Part shown: piece after piece, positions 45,174-53,012 of the stretch | Layout: every line of letters begins with the position of its first letter | Numbering within the stretch: position 1 is the first letter of the stretch | From: JACRLW01 sp046349595 | Lineage (GTDB): Bacteria > Planctomycetota > UBA1135 > UBA2386 | Reading direction: 5' to 3' | Assembly (NCBI GenBank): GCA_046349595.1 | Contig: JAXMCA010000002.1 | Location: forward strand, 806,001 to 870,000 | DNA length: 64,000 nucleotides | Notes under the pieces: model-generated | The model's database searches: none | Told to the model about the DNA's origin: nothing | The model's input: only the letters and a program-made list of their open reading frames with translations | Made by a program: the position numbers and the translations under genes

Positions 45174-46740
45174 GACGCAGATGCGCGATCTCATTCCGAC
45201 GCTGCTGCACACGATCGATCTGCTGAGGACCGAACTCGCCGATCTGCGTCGTGGCAAGTTCGGCAGGAGCTCGGAGAAGGATCGCTACTTCGACCCCACG
45301 GGTCTGCTGCCGTTCCAGGAGATCGAGGAGTTGCAGGCTGAGGCGAAGAAGACCGAGGCAGAAGCCGAGGCGATCACCATCCCCGAGCACACGCGGAAGA
45401 AGACCAAGCGTCGCCTCGACTTCCCAGATCACCTTCCCCGCAAGCGGATCGAGTGCAGGGTTCCTCGAGAGGATCTGCCCTGCCCGTGCTGCAAGACGAC
45501 TCGCGTGAAGATCGGCGAGGTGACGAGCCGAGAGCTCGAGCGCATCGAGTTCACCTTCGTCAACGAGGTGGTCCGTGAGAAGGTCGCATGCCCGAAGTGC
45601 GAAGGTGAGATCCTGGTCGCGCCGGGCTTGCCGCGAGTGCTGGACAAGTGCCTGCTCGGAGCGAACTTCCTCGCACAGATCATCTTCGAGCGCTTCGCCA
45701 ACCACATGCCGTACGCGCGGCTCGAGACGAAGTACGCGGCCGAAGGACTGTCGCTGTCGCGCAGCGTGATGTGCAACTCGACGATCCGCTGCGCAGAGTT
45801 GCTCGAGCCGATCTACAAAGCTATTCGCGAGGAGGTCCTCGCCAGCCTGGCGCACTCGGTGTTGCAGATCGACGACTCCGAAGTCGTGCAGCGCAACGGA
45901 CCTCGCCCAGGCGAACGGAAGGTCAACATCTGGGCGATCCGTGATCAGCACGCGGGCGTCTTCTACAGCGCCACGAACTCGCGCAACCGGGACGGCCCGA
46001 AGGACATCCTCGGTGGCCGGCGCGGTCGGCTGCAGAGCGATGGGCATGATTGCTTCGATGGCCTGGACCCTGACCTCATCACGAGGATCGGTTGCTGGGC
46101 TCACGTACGCCGCTACTTCGACAAGGCACGGAAGGTCGGCGACACGAACGCGCTGAAGGTGATCGACTGGATCGGCAAGCTCTTCGCCGTCGAGCGCCTC
46201 GCCAAGAAGCAGGCGGACGCCGGCAAGGCGCTGACGGACGCCGATCTGGTTGCTCTCCGCAGAGAGCAATCGAAACCCATCGTCGATGCGATCAAGGCTT
46301 GGCTCGATCAGGCCCAAGCCGAACCACCGAGCTTGCCGGGTGGCCCGCTGATGAAGGGCGTTGGCTACGCGCTCAACCAGTGGCCGACGTTGATCCGCTT
46401 CCTGGAAGACGGGCGCATCCGCGAGATCTCGAACAATGGCTGTGAGCGCGCACTGCGGAAACTGGTGATCGGAAGGAACAACTGGCAGTGGTTCGGTTCC
46501 GCACGCGGGACCAAGGCCGCCGTCATCCTGATGACGCTGGTGCAGTCATGCCGCGAGCACGGCATCAACCCGCTCTTCTACCTCGCCGACGCCCTCCGCG
46601 AGATCTCGTCGATCCCGGCCTCCGAGGTCGCGACCCTCACGCCCAGCGGATGGCGGCGACGGTTGCGCCAAGCCGCCGAAGCCAAGCGCTCGCAGATCGC
46701 CATCGAGAGCGTTGTCCGCGATCTGACCTTCGGAAGGTAG
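45166..46740 (+). CDS. tnpC: IS66 transposase TnpC
   Basis: A leucine-rich coiled N-terminus ('LLHTIDLLRTELADLRRGKFG') is followed by a zinc-binding segment ('LPCPCCKTTR', 'VACPKCEGEI') and the DDE domain ('LQIDDSEVVQ', 'RIGCWAHVRRYFDKAR', 'NNGCERALRKLVIGRNNW'). ATG 45166 overlaps the tnpB stop. At 524 residues it is intact and probably active. Confidence 0.9.
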   Translation: MDETQMRDLIPTLLHTIDLLRTELADLRRGKFGRSSEKDRYFDPTGLLPFQEIEELQAEAKKTEAEAEAITIPEHTRKKTKRRLDFPDHLPRKRIECRVPREDLPCPCCKTTRVKIGEVTSRELERIEFTFVNEVVREKVACPKCEGEILVAPGLPRVLDKCLLGANFLAQIIFERFANHMPYARLETKYAAEGLSLSRSVMCNSTIRCAELLEPIYKAIREEVLASLAHSVLQIDDSEVVQRNGPRPGERKVNIWAIRDQHAGVFYSATNSRNRDGPKDILGGRRGRLQSDGHDCFDGLDPDLITRIGCWAHVRRYFDKARKVGDTNALKVIDWIGKLFAVERLAKKQADAGKALTDADLVALRREQSKPIVDAIKAWLDQAQAEPPSLPGGPLMKGVGYALNQWPTLIRFLEDGRIREISNNGCERALRKLVIGRNNWQWFGSARGTKAAVILMTLVQSCREHGINPLFYLADALREISSIPASEVATLTPSGWRRRLRQAAEAKRSQIAIESVVRDLTFGR

Positions 46741-46904
46741 TTGCCTCCGCCGGCCCTCGAAACGCCGCTGGGAACCGGTGCACGTCGCAGAACAGTTACG
46801 ACCTACCCCCCGTTCCCCGGAAAGCTCGAGTTCATCGAGAGGGGAGACACAATAGCTAGTCTCAGCTCTGCGCCCGACGCGACCCAAGCAATCCGGTCCT
46901 CCAC

Positions 46905-47948
46905 ATGCGCCGTCAAACGCCCCCCAATCACCCGGAAGCAAGAGACTGGCAGCGCCAAATTCGAAGAATCGCAAATGCCGCCGCTGTGGTCACAATCCTC
47001 ATACTCGCTTGGACTTGCTGGTCCCTACGCCAGCGCATTGACGCTCAGCCGATAGTGATCACCGTCGAACGCGGGGTGCCGGAACGCCCCTCCGATGCGA
47101 GCCCCGTCAACAATCGCCTAACTACCGATGAGGCAGCGAGAGAGGTTAGGGAAGCGGCCACCGCCGCCGCAACAGAAGCCAGTGATCTTCACTTTGAGCC
47201 AGCCAACGAGGGCCAAGAGCACGCCATGTCTGATAGTGATTGGGGCGCGCTCATGGCGTGGAATGGCGATGTGATGAGTTATCTTGCTTGGTCGCCGGCT
47301 GGACTGCGCGCCAACCTCCTGCTTCGCAGTCAACAGATGAATCCCCGCCAGAAGCGTTGGCAGAAAACGAGCCGAGATCGATTCGCGGACAAGTTCGACG
47401 CTACAGTAGACAGACTGACCGCCTTGCGTCGGCACTCATTCTTGGTCGCCGGCATCGAAACCAAACAAGCCATTGATCAAGGACGCCTCCAGGAGGTGCG
47501 ACGGGATCTGGATCCACGAATCTTCGATAGCGCCTTCGGCGTCGCCATGACGCGCTACCTCGCGATGCACAAGGATCTACAATCCGTAAGCATGGAGGCA
47601 AGCCCGGACTTCCGCGAATTCGCTCTGAAGCTCATCGGTGACTCATTTCTTGAGAAGCGCAACTACTGGTCGGTTGTTGCAGACTACTCGAACGACTCAG
47701 GCTGTCGCGTGTTTCTGACCACTCTCGAGGAACTCCCGGTGACGCGTTCGACAATACAGAGCGAGCAGATCGAGTTCGTTAAGGTCCAGCTCTGCCAGTT
47801 CGTCCTCGACGCATTTGCGATCAGCCAATGCCTCACTGAGGAGGAACGCGCCGAGCTATGGCAGAAGTTCTCCGACTACCTCTTGGAATACGCCCAGGCG
47901 TGCCGCGAGAATAGGATCCTGCGGCCCCGTCTCCTCGGTCAACGATAG
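46905..47948 (+). CDS. N-terminally anchored hypothetical protein, 347 residues
   Basis: One membrane helix ('AAAVVTILILAWTCWSL') after a basic N-terminus. The outside part is helical ('LTTDEAAREVREAATAAATEA', 'LTEEERAELWQKFSDYLLEYAQ'). No family is recognised. It has moderate GC content unlike the chromosome part. It is followed after 52 bp by a secreted cysteine-rich gene, the same arrangement and spacing as 41525/42306. A partner role is inferred from this repetition. Confidence 0.62.
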   Translation: MRRQTPPNHPEARDWQRQIRRIANAAAVVTILILAWTCWSLRQRIDAQPIVITVERGVPERPSDASPVNNRLTTDEAAREVREAATAAATEASDLHFEPANEGQEHAMSDSDWGALMAWNGDVMSYLAWSPAGLRANLLLRSQQMNPRQKRWQKTSRDRFADKFDATVDRLTALRRHSFLVAGIETKQAIDQGRLQEVRRDLDPRIFDSAFGVAMTRYLAMHKDLQSVSMEASPDFREFALKLIGDSFLEKRNYWSVVADYSNDSGCRVFLTTLEELPVTRSTIQSEQIEFVKVQLCQFVLDAFAISQCLTEEERAELWQKFSDYLLEYAQACRENRILRPRLLGQR

Positions 47949-48000
47949 CTCTTGATTGCCGCCTCATACAAGAAGGTCAACAAACGCGAGGTTAACAACC

Positions 48001-48561
48001 ATGCTCTCCGCTACACTCAAGATCCTGACCATTATCTCATGCTGGGTCACTCTTGCATCAACGAATGGGGTCATTTCTCGCCCCCCTGCTTTCCAGGGCA
48101 CAGAGCCCACTTGCGCAGACAATGGGTGCAAGCAAAGTGGGTCCATTAACAAGGCTCATTGCGCCAGCGCCTGCACTAGCGGCGTCCTCATTTCGAAGTC
48201 GCTTCCTTACGGACAGAGCGGCGCCTGCAACTGCCTGGAGGGTGATTGCAAGTCGGTGACTGGGGCGGTGTGCCACACGAAAATGGACTTCTCGGTGACT
48301 GTCACGGCCAATGGCGCGTTCGTGTTTTGTAAGGATGGTTATCCATGGGCTACAGCAGGCAACGCCGCAGCAATTACCTTGGAGACAGAGGACCTAGATT
48401 GCAGTAAGGGTGTTGGCGTGAGTACCACTGGCGACGCTGACCTTTACATTCAATGTGGCGCGGCATGCGCCGGAACACTGAATTGCGGCAACTCGGACTG
48501 GATCGTGACGTGTCATGTAGAGTGTGATAGCTGCGCCACGCTCAATTACCTCTGCAACTAG
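48001..48561 (+). CDS. Secreted cysteine-rich protein (C-terminus cut by IS5-type fragment)
   Basis: A signal peptide ('LKILTIISCWVTLAS') precedes a mature chain of about 165 residues with 17 cysteines ('CASACTSGV', 'GACNCLEGDC', 'CHVECDSCATLNYLC'). This implies a disulfide-stabilised extracellular protein. No known fold is recognised. The stop is TA plus the first G of the IS at 48561, so the natural end may be missing. It is paired with the anchored protein upstream. Confidence 0.65.
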   Translation: MLSATLKILTIISCWVTLASTNGVISRPPAFQGTEPTCADNGCKQSGSINKAHCASACTSGVLISKSLPYGQSGACNCLEGDCKSVTGAVCHTKMDFSVTVTANGAFVFCKDGYPWATAGNAAAITLETEDLDCSKGVGVSTTGDADLYIQCGAACAGTLNCGNSDWIVTCHVECDSCATLNYLCN

Positions 48562-48674
48562 AAGTGGTTTCGTAAATCGTACTTGTACTTTTTCCCGGAT
48601 CATGGCATCAGCTGTCCATGATCCGGATCACGGATGAGCAGTGGGCTCTGATCGAACCACACCTGCCGAAGCTG
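48561..48674 (+). mobile_element. IS5-type element, copy C (5' fragment)
   Basis: The first 114 bp match copies A and B, including the end and 19 transposase codons. The match then stops abruptly at a different sequence. Confidence 0.85.
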
Positions 48675-48860
48675 GAGGGGAGCAACGACCTCTCCAACTG
48701 GTCTTCGATCACCTCCGGTTGGTCCGCGATCACTTCGATCGGCTACTCCGCCCCGGCGTCGGTCGGCAGCATCGCGTTTCAATACATCCGCGTGAAGTTC
48801 GTCTTCGCCGGGTCTGGCACGATCATCTTCTCCGCGAACCTCGCTACCGCGCAACTTTGA
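48618..48860 (+). CDS. Chimeric gene: transposase start fused to a phage/adhesin-like segment
   Basis: Codons 1-19 are the transposase N-terminus ('MIRITDEQWALIEPHLPKL'). The next 61 codons are unrelated, beta-rich and in the same frame ('SNDLSNWSSITSGWSAI', 'FQYIRVKFVFAGSG'). That tail resembles the following 122-residue protein ('SNDLINW', 'AGYVQLRL'), so it is probably the end of a paralogue whose start was replaced. Expression from the IS is possible but unproven. Confidence 0.45.
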   Translation: MIRITDEQWALIEPHLPKLEGSNDLSNWSSITSGWSAITSIGYSAPASVGSIAFQYIRVKFVFAGSGTIIFSANLATAQL

Positions 48861-48872
48861 TCAGGCAGCGCG

Positions 48873-49241
48873 ATGAACCCGCACGTCATTCTCCGCAACG
48901 GCAACGTCACGGACGACTTCAGGACCGAACCGCTGCAGTTCGCTGGCGACAACGTGGTGAGCTTCGTCGTCGTCCTGATGACCAACGCGACCATGACCGT
49001 GAAGCTCGCGTGGTCGAATGATCTGATCAACTGGAAGGTCGTGCAGACCTGGACGTCGGTAGGTTTCGGCGCGAACGCTCTCAGTCCGGTCACGGGCCTG
49101 ATCGCCGGGTACGTTCAGCTGCGGCTCGCGCCCGACGATCTGCCCGGCAACCTCATCGTGCCGACCATTACCATGCTCAGTTACCCGAGGGATCAGCACT
49201 CCGCGACTTCGACGCCCACTCCGCCGGCGCCGGTTGGCTAG
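48873..49241 (+). CDS. Small beta-rich hypothetical protein, 122 residues
   Basis: Alternating strands and a 'WSNDLINWKVVQTW' motif recall beta-sandwich or carbohydrate-binding proteins. The C-terminus is Pro/Thr-rich ('STPTPPAPVG'). No signal peptide is seen. It starts 12 bp after the chimeric gene and shares its SNDL.NW pattern. Function unknown. Confidence 0.5.
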   Translation: MNPHVILRNGNVTDDFRTEPLQFAGDNVVSFVVVLMTNATMTVKLAWSNDLINWKVVQTWTSVGFGANALSPVTGLIAGYVQLRLAPDDLPGNLIVPTITMLSYPRDQHSATSTPTPPAPVG

Positions 49242-49353
49242 CGATTACCGAGGTCATCACGAGTTCCGTTCCTGCGATCGATAGGCACAGCGCTTCCCCC
49301 ACTCCATTCCATGAGCTCAGACAAGGGCAAGACCTGCACGTGCTCTTCCCACA

Positions 49354-50985
49354 TTGCGCATGGAACAGCATCGTGCCCGCGACGACTCTGCCGACTTGCG
49401 GTGCGGAGACGGTAGCTCAAGCGTGATGTCCGAAGCAATCAGATCGTCATGCGGTCCTAAGGACTGCCACCTCCGTCACGATAATACTCCAATGCGCGTC
49501 CTTGCCAACAACCCCCCGAGTACTTCTGCGCTCGTACCACCGCTTGGAGAGATCGGAGTCCGATCACCGGCTCGATCTTCGACCTGCTTGAACTGCAAGT
49601 GCACGGGCCCAACCGTCGAGTCCGCAGCGTATCACCTGCCAAATGGCCTAGCGTCAGATTCTGAGAACGACCCAACGCATCCCCCCCCGCGTGGATCTCC
49701 GGGTCCGCAGGGCGGTCGTGAGCGATACCGCCGCATGAGGGGCGCAGTGGTTACGAATGGGAACAATGACGGCACATGGTTCTCGTGCGCCGAATCGGCA
49801 CAGCATCTCTTGTGTTCGGGATCGAACACTCTGCGAAAGCCCCGGCAGCCAGTCTGCCGTCAGTGCGCGTCGCCGACGTTGTCGTGGGGCAACGGATCGG
49901 TGCAGGAGCACCAGGCGTTCCGCTACAGGCCGGACGGCACGTGGCGGATGGATCGATGCAGGTGTGGTGGGGAGTGTGGCGGCAAGGAACACAACGCTAC
50001 GGCCGCGCCGGCCGGGGTTGGCGCAGCGGCTTGGAGCCCTCCCGCCTCATCCGCAGGCTCGCAGGACCCCGCGTCGGGCGCTGGGGATGGCTGGACCGGT
50101 TATAGCCCCGGGGTCACAGTGGAACCTGCCGAGGACGACAGGGGGAAGCCCGACTCCTGCAAGTCGATTATCACGCTGCACCTCTGGCTAGATGGCGCCA
50201 AGAGCAATGCGAACGGCTGCCCAGAGAACTACCTGGGGTCGGGGCGGAATAGGTCCGACATCGACCTCGACGGGGAGCTGTTCGATGCTCGGCGCATTCT
50301 AGAGGGGAGACGGTTTGCCTGTCCGTGCAAGCAACCACCCGGTCGGAAGTGCTGGCTTGAGTTCCGCATCAAGGTTCACACGAATCAGGATGGCGACGGT
50401 CCAGGTGGCCCCACTCCTATTCCCGTGGAGTTCGACTGCGGGTGCCCCAAGAGGGACGTGGACCCTGGCCCTGGCGTCCAGTTTGCATACGATCCTCCTG
50501 GGATGACCTCGCATCCGCCCGGCCCGGTTCGTGTCAAGATTTGCTGGCCGCCGCTCCCGACCGCGCCGCACACCATGGCGCACGAGATCATGCACGCGCT
50601 CGGGCTGGGGTTGGGGATGGACATGTACACCGGCGCCGGGACTCCGCAGCTCGGGTGGAGGGACACCCTGATGGGCGATCCGTACGGCACCGGCGTGACG
50701 CAGCGGGACATCTGCGCCATCGCCAAGGCGAACAAGGCGTGCCGCGTCCCGGGCAAGCGGGGCAAGAAGGACACCCTCTGCTGCGACGAGTACGACGACA
50801 CGGTGATAGGCGTCGACAAGAAGGCCATCCCCGCGGAATCGGTTCAGATTGCCCAGGCGCCCACAACCGGCAGTGGCGGCACCGTCGTCCTCGCCGACAC
50901 GGGTCAACTCGCGGCGGTGCTGCACACCGTTCTGGCGCTGACCCTCGGAACAGGGAGCTCGAGCATTGTCTCGGCCTGGGAGTAG
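49354..50985 (+). CDS. Cysteine-rich protein with HExxH metalloprotease motif
   Basis: The C-terminal half contains 'HTMAHEIMHALGLGLG', a zinc-protease HExxH site with an 'LMGDPYGTGVT' region after it that recalls the Met-turn. Many cysteines ('CKSIITLHLW', 'RFACPCKQPPGRKCW', 'DTLCCDEYDD') suggest extracellular disulfides, but no signal peptide is visible at this start. Residues 1-125 are of odd composition, and the gene may really begin at a later Met, such as near 49735. It overlaps the lipoprotein gene by 20 bp. Confidence 0.5.
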   Translation: MRMEQHRARDDSADLRCGDGSSSVMSEAIRSSCGPKDCHLRHDNTPMRVLANNPPSTSALVPPLGEIGVRSPARSSTCLNCKCTGPTVESAAYHLPNGLASDSENDPTHPPPRGSPGPQGGRERYRRMRGAVVTNGNNDGTWFSCAESAQHLLCSGSNTLRKPRQPVCRQCASPTLSWGNGSVQEHQAFRYRPDGTWRMDRCRCGGECGGKEHNATAAPAGVGAAAWSPPASSAGSQDPASGAGDGWTGYSPGVTVEPAEDDRGKPDSCKSIITLHLWLDGAKSNANGCPENYLGSGRNRSDIDLDGELFDARRILEGRRFACPCKQPPGRKCWLEFRIKVHTNQDGDGPGGPTPIPVEFDCGCPKRDVDPGPGVQFAYDPPGMTSHPPGPVRVKICWPPLPTAPHTMAHEIMHALGLGLGMDMYTGAGTPQLGWRDTLMGDPYGTGVTQRDICAIAKANKACRVPGKRGKKDTLCCDEYDDTVIGVDKKAIPAESVQIAQAPTTGSGGTVVLADTGQLAAVLHTVLALTLGTGSSSIVSAWE

Positions 50986-51916
50986 CCGGAAGCGGACCTG
51001 GGCGTGGAGCGTCACAGTGGCAACCGCCATGCTGGCTGGTTGTACCACGCCTCGCGGGCAAGGAGCGGTGCCGGAGTTCCGCGACGAAGTGCTGGCTCGA
51101 ATAGCCGATCTTCAAGACGGGTGGACGGACTGGCTTGCCTTGCTGCTGGCAAACGATGTCGTCCAGGGTGTGTTCAGGGTCGACGATCCCGCTGCAATCC
51201 AGGCCAAGCCCGAGAAGTACCTCGACGCACACGTCGAGGCGCCGAAGGTTCTGCTGGGAAGACCAGTGACCGGAGCCAAGAGATTCGTGGTCTTCAACAC
51301 GACCATTCGTCGATGGGGCTACTGGCCCGTATACTCATCGGATCTCCGAGAATCGAACGGCAAGCCGTGCGTTGTGTTCCTGGCAGTCCACGGCAAGCAC
51401 GTCGTGTACTCGGCAGAGGGCAAGGTCCTGCCAATCATGCCACTGTCGGACCTTGCGACGAGGAGGTCACAGTTGGAGAGCTTCCTATATCTGGCCAGGC
51501 TGGACCCGGTGCAGGTCGCGCACCTGGTGACGAAGCCCGATTCCAGAGTCGATGATATCGTAAGGAAGGCCAGGGCTGCCACGGACAACACAGACGCCGT
51601 GCAGTCGTGCTACGACGGGCTGCGTGCGACGGGCGCCGACGGTCTTCCAGGGATCCTGCACGCGATGACCGAGGTTCTGCTGAACCCCGAAACTAATCCT
51701 CTCCTGAAGGTCGCTGGCGTCAGCCTCCGCCCGCCGGGGAGTGACAGCCACGAACCGTCGGTAAGAGCCAACGACCTCTTCGATCTGCTGCACCTCGCGG
51801 CCGACTCGGTTGTCGCCCTGGGCTTTCCGCCCGACCAAGACCCTGAGGGGCGATGGTGCCACGTCCGGGTGATCGCGCTGTATCTGCTCGCGCGCGAGCT
51901 TTCCGGCAGCGGCTGA
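50966..51916 (+). CDS. Lipoprotein, 316 residues, partner of the metalloprotease-like gene
   Basis: The signal sequence ends in the lipobox 'TAMLAGCTT'. The mature chain is mixed alpha/beta ('RFVVFNTTIRRWGYWPVYSS', 'KPCVVFLAVHGKHVVY') and unrecognised. The start is TTG 50966 inside the upstream gene, which implies translational coupling. It is possibly an anchored immunity or accessory protein. That is inference from context. Confidence 0.6.
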   Translation: MSRPGSSRKRTWAWSVTVATAMLAGCTTPRGQGAVPEFRDEVLARIADLQDGWTDWLALLLANDVVQGVFRVDDPAAIQAKPEKYLDAHVEAPKVLLGRPVTGAKRFVVFNTTIRRWGYWPVYSSDLRESNGKPCVVFLAVHGKHVVYSAEGKVLPIMPLSDLATRRSQLESFLYLARLDPVQVAHLVTKPDSRVDDIVRKARAATDNTDAVQSCYDGLRATGADGLPGILHAMTEVLLNPETNPLLKVAGVSLRPPGSDSHEPSVRANDLFDLLHLAADSVVALGFPPDQDPEGRWCHVRVIALYLLARELSGSG

Positions 51917-52116
51917 GCGCGGGGGCTACGGTCGGTCGCGGTCGCCTGTGCTGTCCGGAGCCTCTACCGAGGAGACTCTGGGGCGGAACGATGTCGAATC
52001 GGGGGCGGCCCCTGGAGACCCCTGGCCTCGAACTGCGATCACTTTGACGGGACCCGCTCGCCGCGCCGGCGCAACGATCGCGGTAGGGACGCCGGCTGCC
52101 CGGCGCCCCCCGCACA

Positions 52117-52149
52117 GATCCGGACGAGCGGAGTTATCGCATCCGGCTC
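52117..52149 (-). ncRNA. Group II intron domain V-like hairpin (relic)
   Basis: On the minus strand, GAGCCGGATGCG, a spacer and CTCGTCCGGATC reproduce the conserved paired strands of domain V. A GC-rich hairpin like domain VI follows. It lies at the end of a decayed intron-encoded reverse transcriptase, which supports the call. Confidence 0.55.
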
Positions 52150-52490
52150 TTACCTTGGGTCGTGACATCGAGGCGCGTGTCGGGCCATGGATGCAGGATC
52201 CTGGGCCTCGGCAACCAATGGCGGAAGAGGGTGTTCATCCGCTTCCAGGTCACGCGATGGCGCTGACTGCGTCGCCGCAGTGCACGTAGTCACAAGCGGG
52301 CCGCGTGGTCTTGGAACGAGCCGAGCACCTGGATGTTGGTCGGCGCTTCGTGGTACGCGAAGTACTCTCGCACCACCGATTCCAGCCACGCCGCCGTCTC
52401 GTCGACTGGCGCGTGGAGCCGCCTGCGAAGTTCGGCCTTGATCGCCAGGAGTGAGTATGCGGCGGCGCGCGGCATCGCGGCGGGAACGAT
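52134..52490 (-). pseudogene. Group II intron reverse transcriptase/maturase C-terminus
   Basis: The reading frame matches the maturase end: 'AIKAELRRRLHAPVDETAAW', 'REYFAYHEAPTN', then 'LRALRRRSQRHRVTWKRM' and 'RHWLPRPRILHPWP'. A TGA sits where the family has tryptophan (ARL-W-LR), and the reverse transcriptase domain is absent. The intron is dead. The interval 51917-52116 before it holds no gene. Confidence 0.7.
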
Positions 52491-52605
52491 GTACTGGTAG
52501 CGGAGCCGTCCCCGTGGGCCGGGAAGCGGATTGCTTCTTGCCGCGGCCGTCGAGCGTGGCATGGCCAACCTCGCGTTCGACGCCGGCATGGCGCGACGGA
52601 CCTTT

Positions 52606-52889
52606 CCGCTCGCACGCCCCGACGCGCGCCCAGCGCTGGGCCTCACGCGCTCCTCTCAACGACGACCTACGCGAACACCTCACCGCCACCCGCGCTCGTC
52701 ACCGCCAGCGCCTCATCCTCGAGCGGGGGCTTGCCGAACCGAACGTCCCCTCCCATGCTGCCCTCGCCTCGCTCGAGCGCGCCGCCACCCGCGACGCGCT
52801 CCGCGAGTGCCAACTTCTCTCCTTCAACCGACCGTGACTTCCTTCAGGGATTACGCGCGTGAACGAGGCTCGAATTACGAGGGGAGTAC
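52606..52889 (+). mobile_element. Right-end fragment of the two-integrase transposon
   Basis: The last 75 codons of gene D ('TRAQRWASRAPLNDDLREH', ending 'QLLSFNRP') and the following terminal sequence match 41210-41474 closely. The left part is replaced by intron-derived DNA. Confidence 0.8.
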
Positions 52890-53012
52890 ATTTATGCGCA
52901 CGTGGAGCTCAAGATCCAAGTAAGGCAAGAATCTTAGTAACGAAAGGACACAAATGCGAAATCATAAGATAGCCTGTCGGACATGTCGTGCCGCGTCTCG
53001 GGACCCCTCAGA
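52890..53012 (+). other. Remnant with possible interrupted small gene
   Basis: AAAGGA followed by ATG 52954 opens a frame ('MRNHKIACRTCRAASR') that runs into the IS4-type element after 20 codons. It may be the start of a gene cut by the insertion. Confidence 0.25.

Larger units (their letters stand above)
44373..46799 (+). mobile_element. IS66-family element
   Basis: About 2.43 kb with ends beginning GTAACTGTTC on each side (44373 and 46799), carrying the usual three genes. No 8-bp target duplication is visible. That fits insertion next to, or recombination with, the relic at 44213. Confidence 0.82.

Noticed and set aside
28075..52280. UGA recoding (as Trp or Sec), suggested by two in-frame TGA codons
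   Set aside because: Many clear genes in the window end in TGA, and both cases lie in otherwise decayed or non-essential frames.
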